Shown: positions 8,088-16,704, numbered from the stretch's first letter. The stretch is DNA of 33,792 bases from Bacillota bacterium (GCA_022769485.1 JALEJU010000041.1:1-33792), one strand, 5' to 3'. Notes: generated by a model not told the origin, from the letters alone. Translations and numbers: made by a program.

Positions 8088-9461
8088 TTACATTAAAGTC
8101 GGCGCTATGGTTATAACAACCAAAACAGACAACAGGATCGTCAGGGGAAAGGTCAATTTTGTCTCCGCAATACGCCCCTTGGATTCTGCCTGTTTTTTTC
8201 GCGCCTGCCAAAGCATTGCCGCCTCTGCTTCCAATTTTTCAGACAGTGCGTTTCCCTTCTGCATGTTATCTCCTATAATGGAAGTAAACCGCATAAACTC
8301 CTGAACTCCGCTCCTGCGCGCCATTTCAAAAAGCTCCTTTGCTAAAAACGCGTTGGATTCGCAAACCCGCTTTTGAACTTCTGCCAACGCCTCATACAAA
8401 TATGACTTTTTTCGCCCGTTTTCACGGAACGCAAAATAATCCTCCGTTATCTTTTCTATGGCGGTATCGATTACCAGACCTGCAGAAAGCAGTAAAATCA
8501 GCTTATTTATCAGTTCCGGAAGATCACGCTGTACCGATGCTTTTATTTCCGCCAACTGCCGGTCTGCCCTGCGGTATCGTTTTCCATAAACCGCCGCCAA
8601 AGCCGCAAGGAAAAGAACCAGAATCGGGAAAAAACGCCCGCCGCCGCTTCTTTTCCAGTTTATGGGGATACCGTTTTTCGTTTCCCTGGGAAGCAGCAGA
8701 TCGTTTTCTGTACTGCCGCTTTCTTTTGCATGTTCCAAAGTCTCTTCCAATTCCCGTTTCAATGCTTCCTGCCAGAGATCTTTTTCTTCCGGGAAACAAA
8801 CAGTAATCGGTATATCGGCTTGCTCTGTCAGTTCGTCCATAGTTAAAACCGCTGTCAGATTTACCTTCTGCCCATTTTCGGCCGCTAAAAGATATAGCTT
8901 CCCGTTTTCATCCAGCACCTCCGGGCAGTCGGAATACCATTGGATCTGAACGCCGTTTTCAGAACTCGGCAGATGTAAATCCTCTTCAATATGCAAAAGG
9001 TCTGTATTATTCCCCAAAATTTTCTTATTCAGTGAGGCTGCTGTTTTTTTCAAATATTTTTTCTTCTGCGCTTCTGTCAACATCCTGGGATTTAAAGTGA
9101 GCCCCACATCTTTTTTCACCGAGTACGTTCCGTATTTTAATTCCGCTTCTAATTGCTCCGTTTGTGGATGCTGCCCGTAATCGGGACGCATCAGCCAAGC
9201 CACATCGGACTCCTGCCATTCCAAAATTTCCCCTAGAGCACCCCCGACGAGAAATGGAAAAAATACGCACAAAACGGCCAAATACTGACACGCGGTTCTT
9301 CGCCGCTCCCCGGCGGCTCGTTCCTTCCAGTCCTTGTTTCCGTATATACTTCCATATTTTTGCTCTAACACCGATCGGCGCCCACAACACCAGTCCGGCA
9401 GAAATCCGGCCAGCTTATCCCCTAACCGACTCAGCCGTATTTTTATCTTCCTTCTTTTCAT
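8088..9461 (-). CDS. tadC: TadC-like platform protein with an Ig-like extracytoplasmic insert
   Basis: The 457-residue product has a GspF/TadC-type C-terminus: DLPELINKLILLLSAGLVIDTAI (about 313-335), conserved helices, and a final membrane segment (about 438-455). In the Tad machine, TadC is one of two inner-membrane platform proteins. The N-terminal part is not standard. After a membrane helix (about 57-80) come roughly 195 residues outside the membrane, then a second helix (about 277-293). Residues about 153-222 show an atrophied bacterial Ig-like pattern (LHLPSSENGVQIQW, LDENGKLYL, VNLTAVLT). Residues 253-270 repeat the beginning of that pattern in shortened form. I recall similar inserts in other clostridial TadC-like proteins, but not an assigned function. 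Six bases separate it from tadB. Confidence 0.8.
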   Translation of the reverse strand: MKRRKIKIRLSRLGDKLAGFLPDWCCGRRSVLEQKYGSIYGNKDWKERAAGERRRTACQYLAVLCVFFPFLVGGALGEILEWQESDVAWLMRPDYGQHPQTEQLEAELKYGTYSVKKDVGLTLNPRMLTEAQKKKYLKKTAASLNKKILGNNTDLLHIEEDLHLPSSENGVQIQWYSDCPEVLDENGKLYLLAAENGQKVNLTAVLTMDELTEQADIPITVCFPEEKDLWQEALKRELEETLEHAKESGSTENDLLLPRETKNGIPINWKRSGGGRFFPILVLFLAALAAVYGKRYRRADRQLAEIKASVQRDLPELINKLILLLSAGLVIDTAIEKITEDYFAFRENGRKKSYLYEALAEVQKRVCESNAFLAKELFEMARRSGVQEFMRFTSIIGDNMQKGNALSEKLEAEAAMLWQARKKQAESKGRIAETKLTFPLTILLSVLVVITIAPTLM

Positions 9462-9467
9462 ACTTTG

Positions 9468-10211
9468 CTACAACTCTATTGCGGTCAATCGGATACACCA
9501 GATCATCGCTCCGGCCATAGCGCACAAACACAAAGACATTAAAATTGTCCCTGTCGCGCCCTGATACAGCGGCGTTAAATACCCCGGTGAAATCAGCTTC
9601 AGCGCCGACAGCAGAATCAGCGGCATGGCAATCAGAATTTGAACCTCCAGCCTTTTTTGCGCTGTCACCGCAGCAACCTCCCTTGTAAAATCAATTTTAT
9701 CCATCAGAATACCGGACGCCTTAAGGATCGCCGCTTCCAGATTTCCCCCGGTCTGCCTGCAGATTGTGTATACATCCGAAAAATCACAGATTTCACGAAT
9801 TCCGCTTCTAAACGCAAACTCTTTCAGCAGAGTCCCCTCAGATTCCGCGCTTTCCTGCATGCGCCGCTCCATAGCCTGCAATTCCATGCAAAGAAGCGCA
9901 TCCTCCGGATAAATCAAAGACAGATTGCTTCCGGCTTCCGCTAACGCATTTCTCATAGGATGCCCCGCCGCCACGGAAGCAGAAAGAGAATAGAGCAGAT
10001 CACGGAATTGGCAAAGAAGTTTTTGTCTGCGCCTGGCCGCCAGAAAACAGCAGCATTCTTTTTTAAGCGGCTTGGCCGCGGGAAGAAAAAGCAGCCCCGC
10101 CCACGAAAGATTGTAAAACAAATCTCCTGCGATCAGCAGGCCGGAAATAAAAAAGAGAAAAAAGCTTAAAGTTTCTTTCCTGTCCATGGAATAAGAATTA
10201 TAGTCCGTCAT
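9468..10211 (-). CDS. tadB: TadB-like inner-membrane platform protein
   Basis: The 247-residue product has two N-terminal hydrophobic helices, a cytoplasmic GspF-type helical domain (RDLLYSLSASVAAGHPMRNAL, then DVYTICRQTGGNLEAAI) and two C-terminal membrane helices. This is the layout of TadB, which forms the pilus assembly platform with TadC above the TadA ATPase. The start overlaps the end of tadA by 14 bases; a second Met at residue 9 is an alternative start. Confidence 0.85.
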   Translation of the reverse strand: MTDYNSYSMDRKETLSFFLFFISGLLIAGDLFYNLSWAGLLFLPAAKPLKKECCCFLAARRRQKLLCQFRDLLYSLSASVAAGHPMRNALAEAGSNLSLIYPEDALLCMELQAMERRMQESAESEGTLLKEFAFRSGIREICDFSDVYTICRQTGGNLEAAILKASGILMDKIDFTREVAAVTAQKRLEVQILIAMPLILLSALKLISPGYLTPLYQGATGTILMSLCLCAMAGAMIWCIRLTAIEL

Positions 10212-11418
10212 TCAGGCAAACTCCTTTCAACTCCAATTTCGTACGATTTTGAAGCCGGTTTCCTGTAGGTACTAATCCTTCCCCGTTTCGATACATGAAC
10301 AGTGGATTTCTTTGTATTTTTCCGTCCTCATACCCAACAATCTCTGTAATTTCCAGCACCTTTCTGCTTTTATCCGGCATGCGCCCCATATGAATCATTA
10401 AATCGATGGCCTCAGCAATCTGCCCCCGAACCGATTCTATGGGAAAATCCGCCGCAGTTAAAAACATGGCTTCCAGGCGGTAAAGCATCCCTTCCGTAGA
10501 ATTTCCATGACCGGTACACATAGATCCGCTGTGTCCCGAATTCTGCGCCTGCACCATATCTACCACCTCTTCCCCTCTTACCTCGCCCACAATTATGCGA
10601 TCCGGCCGCATACGAAGGCTTGTCCGAATCAGCTGCCGCAAAGAAACGCATCCTTTTCCCTGCACGTTGGCGTTTTTTGTCTCCAAGCGAACCAGATTTT
10701 CCACGCCGTTGAACTGCAGTTCTGCTGAATCTTCAATTAATATCACCCGTTCCTCCTTCGGTATGTAGTCAGACAATACATTCAAAAACGTGGTTTTTCC
10801 GGAAGATGTTCCGCCGCTGACAAAGAGATTCAAGCCGCCCTGTACCGCTTTTTTGAGAAATTCCGCCGATGCCGATGTCAAAGTTCCGCATTCCAGCAAA
10901 GCCTCCATTCCGATTCCCTTTTCCGGAAATCGCCGAATGGTCAAAACCGGACCGTTCAGCGCCACGTTTTTATATACGGCGTTTACCCTTGCACCGTCTT
11001 CCAATCTGGCGTCTACAATAGGATTTAATTCGTTGATTTCCCGATGTACCCGGGCAGCTAATCTTCTGATCAGTTCCTCCAGGTCTTCTGCCGATTCAAA
11101 TTTTTGCGGAACTCGCTCTATCTTTCCATTCCGCTCCACAAAAATATGATCGATTCCGTTTACCATGATTTCACTGATATTTTCGTTTTCAGCATACGGC
11201 TGCAGCAGTCCCAGTTCTCTTCGGGTAGCATTGAAAATGCCGCAGATCAAGTCTGCTTTTTCAGAATAGGTACAGCACTCCGATCTTGATTCATGCAGAA
11301 CCACTTCTTCAATCAACGCAAGAACCTCGTCATCTCCCAGCTTTTGCTTCCGCGCATTTATGCGGTTCCTTACTTCTTCTGTCAATTCATTCATAAGCTG
11401 ACGCGTCCACTCAGACAT
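10198..11418 (-). CDS. tadA: TadA/CpaF-type secretion ATPase
   Basis: This is the hexameric ATPase that powers Flp pilin assembly. The sequence shows an N-terminal helical domain, the EIMVNGIDHIFVE motif, a Walker A (GGTSSGKTT, near residue 205), an Asp box (ILIEDSAELQ), a Walker B with RIIVGEVRG, and a His box (CTGHGNS). Length (406 residues) fits the CpaF/TadA family. I chose the ATG at 11418, whose first bases overlap the upstream stop (ATGTCTGA). A TTG at 11439 in the same frame would add seven residues. The overlap with the CpaE-like gene implies coupled translation. Confidence 0.93.
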   Translation of the reverse strand: MSEWTRQLMNELTEEVRNRINARKQKLGDDEVLALIEEVVLHESRSECCTYSEKADLICGIFNATRRELGLLQPYAENENISEIMVNGIDHIFVERNGKIERVPQKFESAEDLEELIRRLAARVHREINELNPIVDARLEDGARVNAVYKNVALNGPVLTIRRFPEKGIGMEALLECGTLTSASAEFLKKAVQGGLNLFVSGGTSSGKTTFLNVLSDYIPKEERVILIEDSAELQFNGVENLVRLETKNANVQGKGCVSLRQLIRTSLRMRPDRIIVGEVRGEEVVDMVQAQNSGHSGSMCTGHGNSTEGMLYRLEAMFLTAADFPIESVRGQIAEAIDLMIHMGRMPDKSRKVLEITEIVGYEDGKIQRNPLFMYRNGEGLVPTGNRLQNRTKLELKGVCLNDGL

Positions 11419-12469
11419 TTCTTCGAATCTCTTCTGCAAGTTTTCTCACCCCCAAACCAAATGCTCTGTGAAGCCCGATTTCCACATATCCGTTTTTCTC
11501 CCGAAAGCTTCCCTCATCTTTTGGAACGGAAACCGTATTCCCTCTCTTTTCTTCTTTACAGAAATTGCACACATCAACAATCAAAGATGCGCTTTCTTCT
11601 TCTGTTAAATTCCAGGAATCCAACAGCTGTTTTTTCCTTGCCTCCGACAACACCCCCTCTCTCCCGATCATAAAAAGCCGAAAAGAACTCAATGCCAATC
11701 GTTTGCTTTTTTCTGTCCCGTCACCGTCAAAATCCACGCAAATATAATCGTGACGGCGGCTTTGCAGAAGGGCGTCTAAAAAAATTTCACTCTGCTCCCA
11801 GCTTAAATCCGCCAGTTCGTTTCTATCGCTTCGTATTCGGAAGGATTCTACGCCGTAAGAATCATGAAAAAGAAATTCTCCCAAATCGGGCGGAACTTCT
11901 CCTTTCTTTGAAAATAAATAATAAAGATAATCACCCGAGGGTCTGACCTCCGCTCCGCCCCCCATATAAATCTGTCCCGAGCTTAAAGGCTCAAAGGAGA
12001 GATACAAAACTCTTTTTTGACCCTCCTCCGCCAATTCCCGGGCAACACTTAAAGCCAGCACGCTCTTTCCAACCCCGCCCATCCCGCTGCAAAACCCTAT
12101 GATCACACCTTTTCCGTCCGATCGAAGCAAACAGCACTTTCCGGTCAATTCCCGAAACCGGGTTCTTAATCTTTCCGCTATCGTACTGACCTCTTCATAC
12201 TTATAGATAATATCCCCTTCCGAATTTCCGTCCCTTATCTCTGTTAAATACATATATTTACTCCCGCCGTCTCCGACTTCGGCAGTTCCTTCGTCATTTC
12301 CCCTTTCTTCCAAAATCAAATCCGCCCATTCGGCTTCTTCCGAATTTCCTGTTTCCAGCCCTCCGCCGCAGGCCACTAAAAATCCTTTCTGCAAATTTAC
12401 GAGGCTTTCGGCCAGAACTTCTTCGTAATCGTGGTCTTTACAATTTATCAGCAATTTAATGTTATCCAT
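11411..12469 (-). CDS. CpaE/TadZ-like MinD-family ATPase
   Basis: This is the first gene of the tad-type operon. The N-terminus (about 1-60) looks like a degenerate receiver-like domain. A deviant Walker A, GMGGVGKS (residues 129-136), and the YICVDFDGDG strand identify a MinD/ParA-type ATPase of the CpaE/TadZ group, which places the Tad machine in the cell. I chose ATG 12469 (352 residues). The frame extends to an ATG at 12520, but the -35/-10 spacer of a good promoter (12507-12535) lies over that upstream ATG. The extra 17 residues are Lys/Ile-rich and unlike the family. An AAGGA lies about 14 bases before the chosen start, a long spacing. Confidence 0.8.
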   Translation of the reverse strand: MDNIKLLINCKDHDYEEVLAESLVNLQKGFLVACGGGLETGNSEEAEWADLILEERGNDEGTAEVGDGGSKYMYLTEIRDGNSEGDIIYKYEEVSTIAERLRTRFRELTGKCCLLRSDGKGVIIGFCSGMGGVGKSVLALSVARELAEEGQKRVLYLSFEPLSSGQIYMGGGAEVRPSGDYLYYLFSKKGEVPPDLGEFLFHDSYGVESFRIRSDRNELADLSWEQSEIFLDALLQSRRHDYICVDFDGDGTEKSKRLALSSFRLFMIGREGVLSEARKKQLLDSWNLTEEESASLIVDVCNFCKEEKRGNTVSVPKDEGSFREKNGYVEIGLHRAFGLGVRKLAEEIRRNV

Positions 12470-12506
12470 TTTTATTATAATTTTCCTTTTATTTCCTTTT
12501 TTCTGT

Positions 12507-12535
12507 ATTTTATCATCCATTTATTTCCATTTCAA
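12507..12535 (-). promoter_or_regulatory. Sigma-A-type promoter of the tad-type operon
   Basis: On the minus strand TTGAAA (12535-12530) and TAAAAT (12512-12507) are separated by exactly 17 bases in a very AT-rich stretch. Transcription would begin near 12500, about 30 bases before the chosen start codon of the CpaE-like gene. It is the only strong consensus-like promoter I found for these nine genes. Confidence 0.75.
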
Positions 12536-12621
12536 GAAAAAATATTCGACATATTTCGACATTTCGCTGCGAAAAATTTCCCACCGGTTTTTCAGCGAAC
12601 CATTTCTTTCGACCAAGAGCA

Positions 12622-12660
12622 ATAAAAAAGGAAGTCTGCATAACTGCACGATTTCCTTTC
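12622..12660 (-). terminator. Rho-independent terminator after tepA
   Basis: On the minus strand AAAGGAA (12659-12653) pairs with TTCCTTT (12633-12627), with an inner TGCA/TGCA helix. The stem runs directly into TTTTTTATT. It lies about 130 bases after the tepA stop and just before the tad promoter, insulating the two units. Confidence 0.8.
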
Positions 12661-12789
12661 TAATAAATTGAATATCCGGTTCTTTCCTCAATCAAATATA
12701 CTGCAGCCGCCCACACTTCTTCACGCACAATACCCGAAGCTTGCGGATATGCTAATTCTCTGCCGCAGCCAAAAAACTCAAAGATTTCT

Positions 12790-13593
12790 CTACGCTTCCC
12801 GCTCCCGGATCAGATCCCGAAGCTTCCGCAAAGCGCTGCTCAAACCGCCCACCTCATTGATAATCCCGGCCTGAACCGCTTCTTTTCCGAATAAGATCGT
12901 TCCTACATCGTTAGCCATTCGATCCGTAGCATTCATCAGCTGCAAAACCGACTTCTTTTCCGCACCGGAAGTTCTGACGATAAAATCCACCACCCGATCC
13001 TGCATCTTATGGAAATAATCATAAGTGGGACTGGCACCGATAACCAAACCGGTCAGCCGAATGGGATGAATGGTCATAGCGGCGCTCTCCGCGATAAATG
13101 AATAGTCGGCCGCCGTTGCCAGCGGCACTCCGATGCTGTGGCCGCCGCCCAAAACCAGAGATACCGTAGGTTTGGACAAAGTGGTAATCAATTCCGCCAA
13201 AGCCAGTCCGGCCTCCACATCGCCGCCCATGGTATTTAAAATGATCAAAAGCCCTTTGATATTCGGATTTTCCTCCACTGCTACCAACTGGGGAATTACA
13301 TTTTCATACCGAGTAGTTTTATCCTGGGGCGGCTCGATCGTATGCCCTTCTACGCTCCCGATGATCGTTAAATACTGAATTTCACTGTGAAAATTGAAAA
13401 TACCGTTAAACGCTCCGAAGTTGTCAATTCGAAACTTCGCTTCTCGGTCGCTTTTCTGTTCTCCGTTTCCCGAATCACTGTCAGAAGCCTCCGCTGTATC
13501 GGAAGGTTCCTCCGTTTCCCACGCCCCGCACTCTACCGGCGCACCCGTGCGTTCCCCTTTAAAAAATTCTTCTAAAGCTCTTTCATTCTGCAT
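12790..13593 (-). CDS. tepA: ClpP-family serine protease, translocation-enhancing TepA type
   Basis: The 267-residue product has a ClpP/crotonase fold: IIGSVEGH, then LLIILNTMGGDVEAGLALAELI, then GGGHSIGVPLAT with nucleophile Ser153, and MTIHPIR with catalytic His176. The GGGHSIG and IHPIRL stretches are typical of the Bacillus TepA (YmfB) branch rather than of housekeeping ClpP. TepA is linked to signal-peptide degradation and enhanced protein translocation during early sporulation. The first 55 residues are acidic and low in complexity. It is monocistronic, with a terminator downstream. Its neighbour ylmC/ymxH also lies in the tepA region of Bacillus chromosomes, which supports the call. 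Confidence 0.88.
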   Translation of the reverse strand: MQNERALEEFFKGERTGAPVECGAWETEEPSDTAEASDSDSGNGEQKSDREAKFRIDNFGAFNGIFNFHSEIQYLTIIGSVEGHTIEPPQDKTTRYENVIPQLVAVEENPNIKGLLIILNTMGGDVEAGLALAELITTLSKPTVSLVLGGGHSIGVPLATAADYSFIAESAAMTIHPIRLTGLVIGASPTYDYFHKMQDRVVDFIVRTSGAEKKSVLQLMNATDRMANDVGTILFGKEAVQAGIINEVGGLSSALRKLRDLIREREA

Positions 13594-13790
13594 GAATTCC
13601 TTCCTGCTGCCTCCTTTTCTTTGGTTCTTTTCCTATTCTTCCCCAAATATATTGGTAACATGCCGTCCGTTTCCCAAAAAGCGGATAAAAAAAGTCCATG
13701 CGCCGTTATATTTAATTTTCAGCCTGCGCCCGGTCTTTTCCATATAGAAACAACGCGGCCTGTAACCGGCTGCTCATCAGGAGGTAGCAT

Positions 13791-14039
13791 ATGCGTTTAT
13801 CCGAATTTAATATTTTTGAGATTGTAGATATCAGCACAGGCACCCGTCAAGGCGGATTCGGCGAGGGCGACCTGCTTTTCGAAGAACAAGAGGGCAAAAT
13901 AAAAGCCCTGCTGGTTCCCGGAAACAGAACCCGAGCGGGCTTTTTTTCTTATAATGAATCCATGCAGATTCCCTGGGAGAATATTCGCAAAATCGGCCAG
14001 GATCTTATCATCGTGGAAAGCGGGCAGACCCTTTACTGA
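13791..14039 (+). CDS. YlmC/YmxH-family PRC-barrel sporulation protein
   Basis: The 82-residue product begins MRLSEF, has the GDLLFEEQEGKIKALLVPG stretch and ends in the IPWENIRKIGQDLIIVE motif. This is the PRC-barrel layout of the YlmC/YmxH family, made under sporulation control in Bacilli. Its molecular role is unknown. A perfect AGGAGGT (13779-13785) lies five bases before the ATG. It is the only small gene on the plus strand here. Its last bases overlap the end of the convergent CBS-protein gene by seven. Confidence 0.88.
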   Translation: MRLSEFNIFEIVDISTGTRQGGFGEGDLLFEEQEGKIKALLVPGNRTRAGFFSYNESMQIPWENIRKIGQDLIIVESGQTLY

Positions 14040-14047
14040 TCTGCCCG
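14021..14047. terminator. Hairpin across the convergent gene ends
   Basis: A perfect 8-bp stem (14021-14028 with 14040-14047) has an 11-base loop. The loop contains both stop codons: TGA of ylmC (14037-14039) and TAA of the minus-strand CBS-protein gene (14035-14033). Being symmetric it can form in both transcripts. No T-run follows on either strand, so it may act as a 3' end stabiliser or a weak bidirectional terminator. Confidence 0.6.
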
Positions 14048-15379
14048 GATATCCTCCTCCGGCAAAATTTCCAGCCGGGCGGTTTCGATCCTTCGATCTT
14101 TTACCGTTTCGATGGTAAACCGATAACGACCTACGGGAACTACCAGATTTTCATCGTCGCCGTCCTCCGGAATTTCCTCCAGAATATCGATCAAATATCC
14201 GCCGATGGTCTCGCTGGCTTCCGACTCAAAATCCGTACCCAATGCTTCGTTGACCTCATCCAGATCCGCCCAGCCTTTGAGCCGGTAGACCGTATCCGAA
14301 ATCGCTTCGATGGCCTGCTCCTCCTCGTCGTATTCGTCATCGATATCGCCCACGATCTCTTCAATCAGATCTTCCATAGTAACGATACCGGAGAATCCGC
14401 CGTATTCGTCCACCAAAACGGCAATATGCTGCTTGGAAGACTGCAGTTCCCGAAACAGATCGTTGATGTTCTTATTTTCAGGGATAAAATGAGGCTTCCG
14501 CAGAATAGCACGGATATCCACGTTATCGAAACCCACTTCCCGAGCCTTGATAAAATAATCTTTCATATTGAGAATTCCCACGATATTGTCGTTGTCCCCT
14601 TCGTACACGGGAATCCGCGTATATGTCAAGGTCATCATATCCTCGAAATATTCTTCTTTCGGATCGTTAATATCAATGCAGAACACATCTGTCCGCGGCG
14701 TCATAACCTCATGGGCTACTTTATCATCAAAATCAAAGATGCTGTGAATCATCTTCTTCTCTTCTTCCGCCAGTACGCCCGTCTCTTTTCCTACCTCCAG
14801 CATGGACATAACTTCACTTTCGTCAAAAGCACCTTCCGCTTCCTTCCCGGATTGGCGAAGCAAAAACAGCATAACCTTTTTCAGCTGTTCCGCCAGCCAC
14901 ATAACAGGCGTCATAAGCGTCATAAGCACACTGATCGGCCCCCCGCAGAAAAAGGCAAGCCTCTCTGTGTACAACTCCGCCAGCCGTTTAGGAATCATAT
15001 ATCCCAACACAACGAAAAGAAACGCCAGAATCAATAAAGAAACAAACACGGATAAAAAGCGGGGATGGACTACTCCCCAGCAGGCAAACACGCTGCAGAT
15101 ATACTCCGCATATCCGAATACCGCCGCAGAAGCAGCAAAAAACGCATTTAATATCAAGAAGAAAGGAATTACCATTCGCCGATACAGAGGTTTTTCCATC
15201 ATCCGGTTCAATCGAATCGCTTTGGGCTTTCCCTCCTGGGCTAAGGCTTTTACTCTGTTTTTATTAACCGATTCAAATGCGCTTTCAGCTAAAGAAAAAA
15301 AGCCGTAAAGCAAAATGAAAATAACGAAAAGCACGGCCTGTAAAGCAGCCGATAATACAGGGTCAGGGCCTGCGTCCAT
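14033..15379 (-). CDS. CNNM/CorC-type hemolysin-family transporter
   Basis: The 448-residue product has an N-terminal DUF21 (CNNM) membrane domain with about four hydrophobic helices (residues 10-150), a Bateman pair of CBS domains (MTPRTDVFCIDIND through VTMEDLIEEIVGDI) and a C-terminal CorC_HlyC domain (RLKGWADLDEVNEALGTDF). Family members are inner-membrane proteins linked to Mg2+ or Co2+ efflux; the name hemolysin is historical. AAGGAGGA lies before the ATG. It follows trhP by 56 bases and may share its transcript. The substrate cannot be told from sequence. Confidence 0.9.
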   Translation of the reverse strand: MDAGPDPVLSAALQAVLFVIFILLYGFFSLAESAFESVNKNRVKALAQEGKPKAIRLNRMMEKPLYRRMVIPFFLILNAFFAASAAVFGYAEYICSVFACWGVVHPRFLSVFVSLLILAFLFVVLGYMIPKRLAELYTERLAFFCGGPISVLMTLMTPVMWLAEQLKKVMLFLLRQSGKEAEGAFDESEVMSMLEVGKETGVLAEEEKKMIHSIFDFDDKVAHEVMTPRTDVFCIDINDPKEEYFEDMMTLTYTRIPVYEGDNDNIVGILNMKDYFIKAREVGFDNVDIRAILRKPHFIPENKNINDLFRELQSSKQHIAVLVDEYGGFSGIVTMEDLIEEIVGDIDDEYDEEEQAIEAISDTVYRLKGWADLDEVNEALGTDFESEASETIGGYLIDILEEIPEDGDDENLVVPVGRYRFTIETVKDRRIETARLEILPEEDIRADQ

Positions 15380-15435
15380 TTTTAAAGTTCCTCCTTTTTC
15401 ACGTCAAAACCTTCTCTTGTCCAAAATTCATATTA

Positions 15436-16674
15436 TTATCTTACCACATCTTTCCCTTTTCGTAACATGAAATTAGGAAAAACAGGCCGTTCAACAGGGA
15501 TCTGTATGATCTGCTGGGCATGAGGCGCTTCTGTAATGGATATGCCGTCCTTATCCCGCATCTCTCTCAATTCCTGTTCAAAGCAAACTCCGCCGGGTCC
15601 GAAAATTTCAACCCGATCTCCTTTTGACATCTTGTTTCTCTGCTCCACCTCAGCCACACCGGTTTCCGGGTCATATGACCTGACAATTCCTAAAAACGTA
15701 TAGTCCCGACAGTACTGGCTGGTTTCGTAATTCTGAGCGGCGCTGTCCGGCTTACCGAAATAAAATCCGGTAGTAAACTGACGGTGGCTGACCTTTGTCA
15801 GCTCCCGAAGCCATTTTTCCTGAAACGTCCAATGCTCCGGATCCCGCTCATAAGCGTCTATAGCCTGACGATACGCGCCCACCACAGCCGCCACATAAAA
15901 TGCGCTTTTTACCCGTCCTTCTATTTTCAAAGATGTCAATCCCGCTGCCGCCAATTCCGGAATATGGCCGATCATACAAAGATCCTTGGAATTAAAAATA
16001 TAAGTTCCCCTCTCATCTTCCCGTACCGGGAAATATTCACCGGGCCGCTGCTCTTCTACTACGCTGTACTTCCAGCGGCAGGGATGGGCACATTCTCCGT
16101 GGTTGGCGTCCCTGCCGATCATATAATTTGACAGAAGACAGCGTCCGGAATAGGAAATGCACATAGCCCCGTGAACAAAAGATTCCAGTTCCAGGGAATC
16201 CGGAGTCTGCCTCCGCAGTTCCTGAATTTCCTTCAACGACAGTTCCCTGGCTAACACTACCCGTTTTACACCCTGTCCGTGCCAAAACCTCGCTGAAAGA
16301 TAATTGGTCGTATTGGCCTGTGTAGACAGATGCAGCTCCGCATCCGGCCTTTCCTCTTTTATAAGCGCCACCACACCGGGATCAGATACGATAAACGCAT
16401 CCAAAGGAATGCTCCGAATCTCCCGAAGATAATTTCGCAGGGGCTTTATATCTTCATTATGAGCAAAAATATTCAAGGTCAAATGAACCTTCCGCCCTCT
16501 TTTGTGGGCATAACCCACCCCCTCCGCCAGCTGCTCCGGGCTGAAATTTTTCGCACCTGCCCGCAAGCCAAAGGCTTCTCCGCCGCAATACACCGCATCC
16601 GCGCCGTAATCCACAGCCACTTTCAATTTTTCCAAATCCCCTGCCGGAGCCAATAATTCCAGTTTCTTTTCCAC
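15436..16674 (-). CDS. trhP: U32-family tRNA uridine 5-hydroxylation protein (TrhP/YrrO type)
   Basis: The 412-residue product shows the U32 signature: LELLAPAGDLEKLKVAVDYGADAVY at the start, ESFVHGAMCISYSGRCLLSNYM and a nearby GECAHPC cluster. The four cysteines there probably bind an iron-sulfur centre. Although annotated as peptidases, family members such as YrrO (TrhP) make 5-hydroxyuridine at wobble position 34 of tRNAs. The downstream domain (KMSKGDRVEIFGPGG) is also typical. It starts with GTG. The immediate upstream partner is trmR, encoding the methyltransferase for the next step, as in Bacillus. Only one U32 gene is present; Bacillus has two in tandem (yrrN, yrrO). Confidence 0.9.
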   Translation of the reverse strand: MEKKLELLAPAGDLEKLKVAVDYGADAVYCGGEAFGLRAGAKNFSPEQLAEGVGYAHKRGRKVHLTLNIFAHNEDIKPLRNYLREIRSIPLDAFIVSDPGVVALIKEERPDAELHLSTQANTTNYLSARFWHGQGVKRVVLARELSLKEIQELRRQTPDSLELESFVHGAMCISYSGRCLLSNYMIGRDANHGECAHPCRWKYSVVEEQRPGEYFPVREDERGTYIFNSKDLCMIGHIPELAAAGLTSLKIEGRVKSAFYVAAVVGAYRQAIDAYERDPEHWTFQEKWLRELTKVSHRQFTTGFYFGKPDSAAQNYETSQYCRDYTFLGIVRSYDPETGVAEVEQRNKMSKGDRVEIFGPGGVCFEQELREMRDKDGISITEAPHAQQIIQIPVERPVFPNFMLRKGKDVVR

Positions 16675-16704
16675 GTCCTTGGTGAATCCTTCCTTTTTAT
16701 ACCC

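Noticed and set aside
13931-13951. CCC/GGG followed by a T-run inside ylmC, resembling a terminator
   Set aside because: The stem has only three to four pairs with a tiny loop and lies within conserved coding sequence (GFFSYN).
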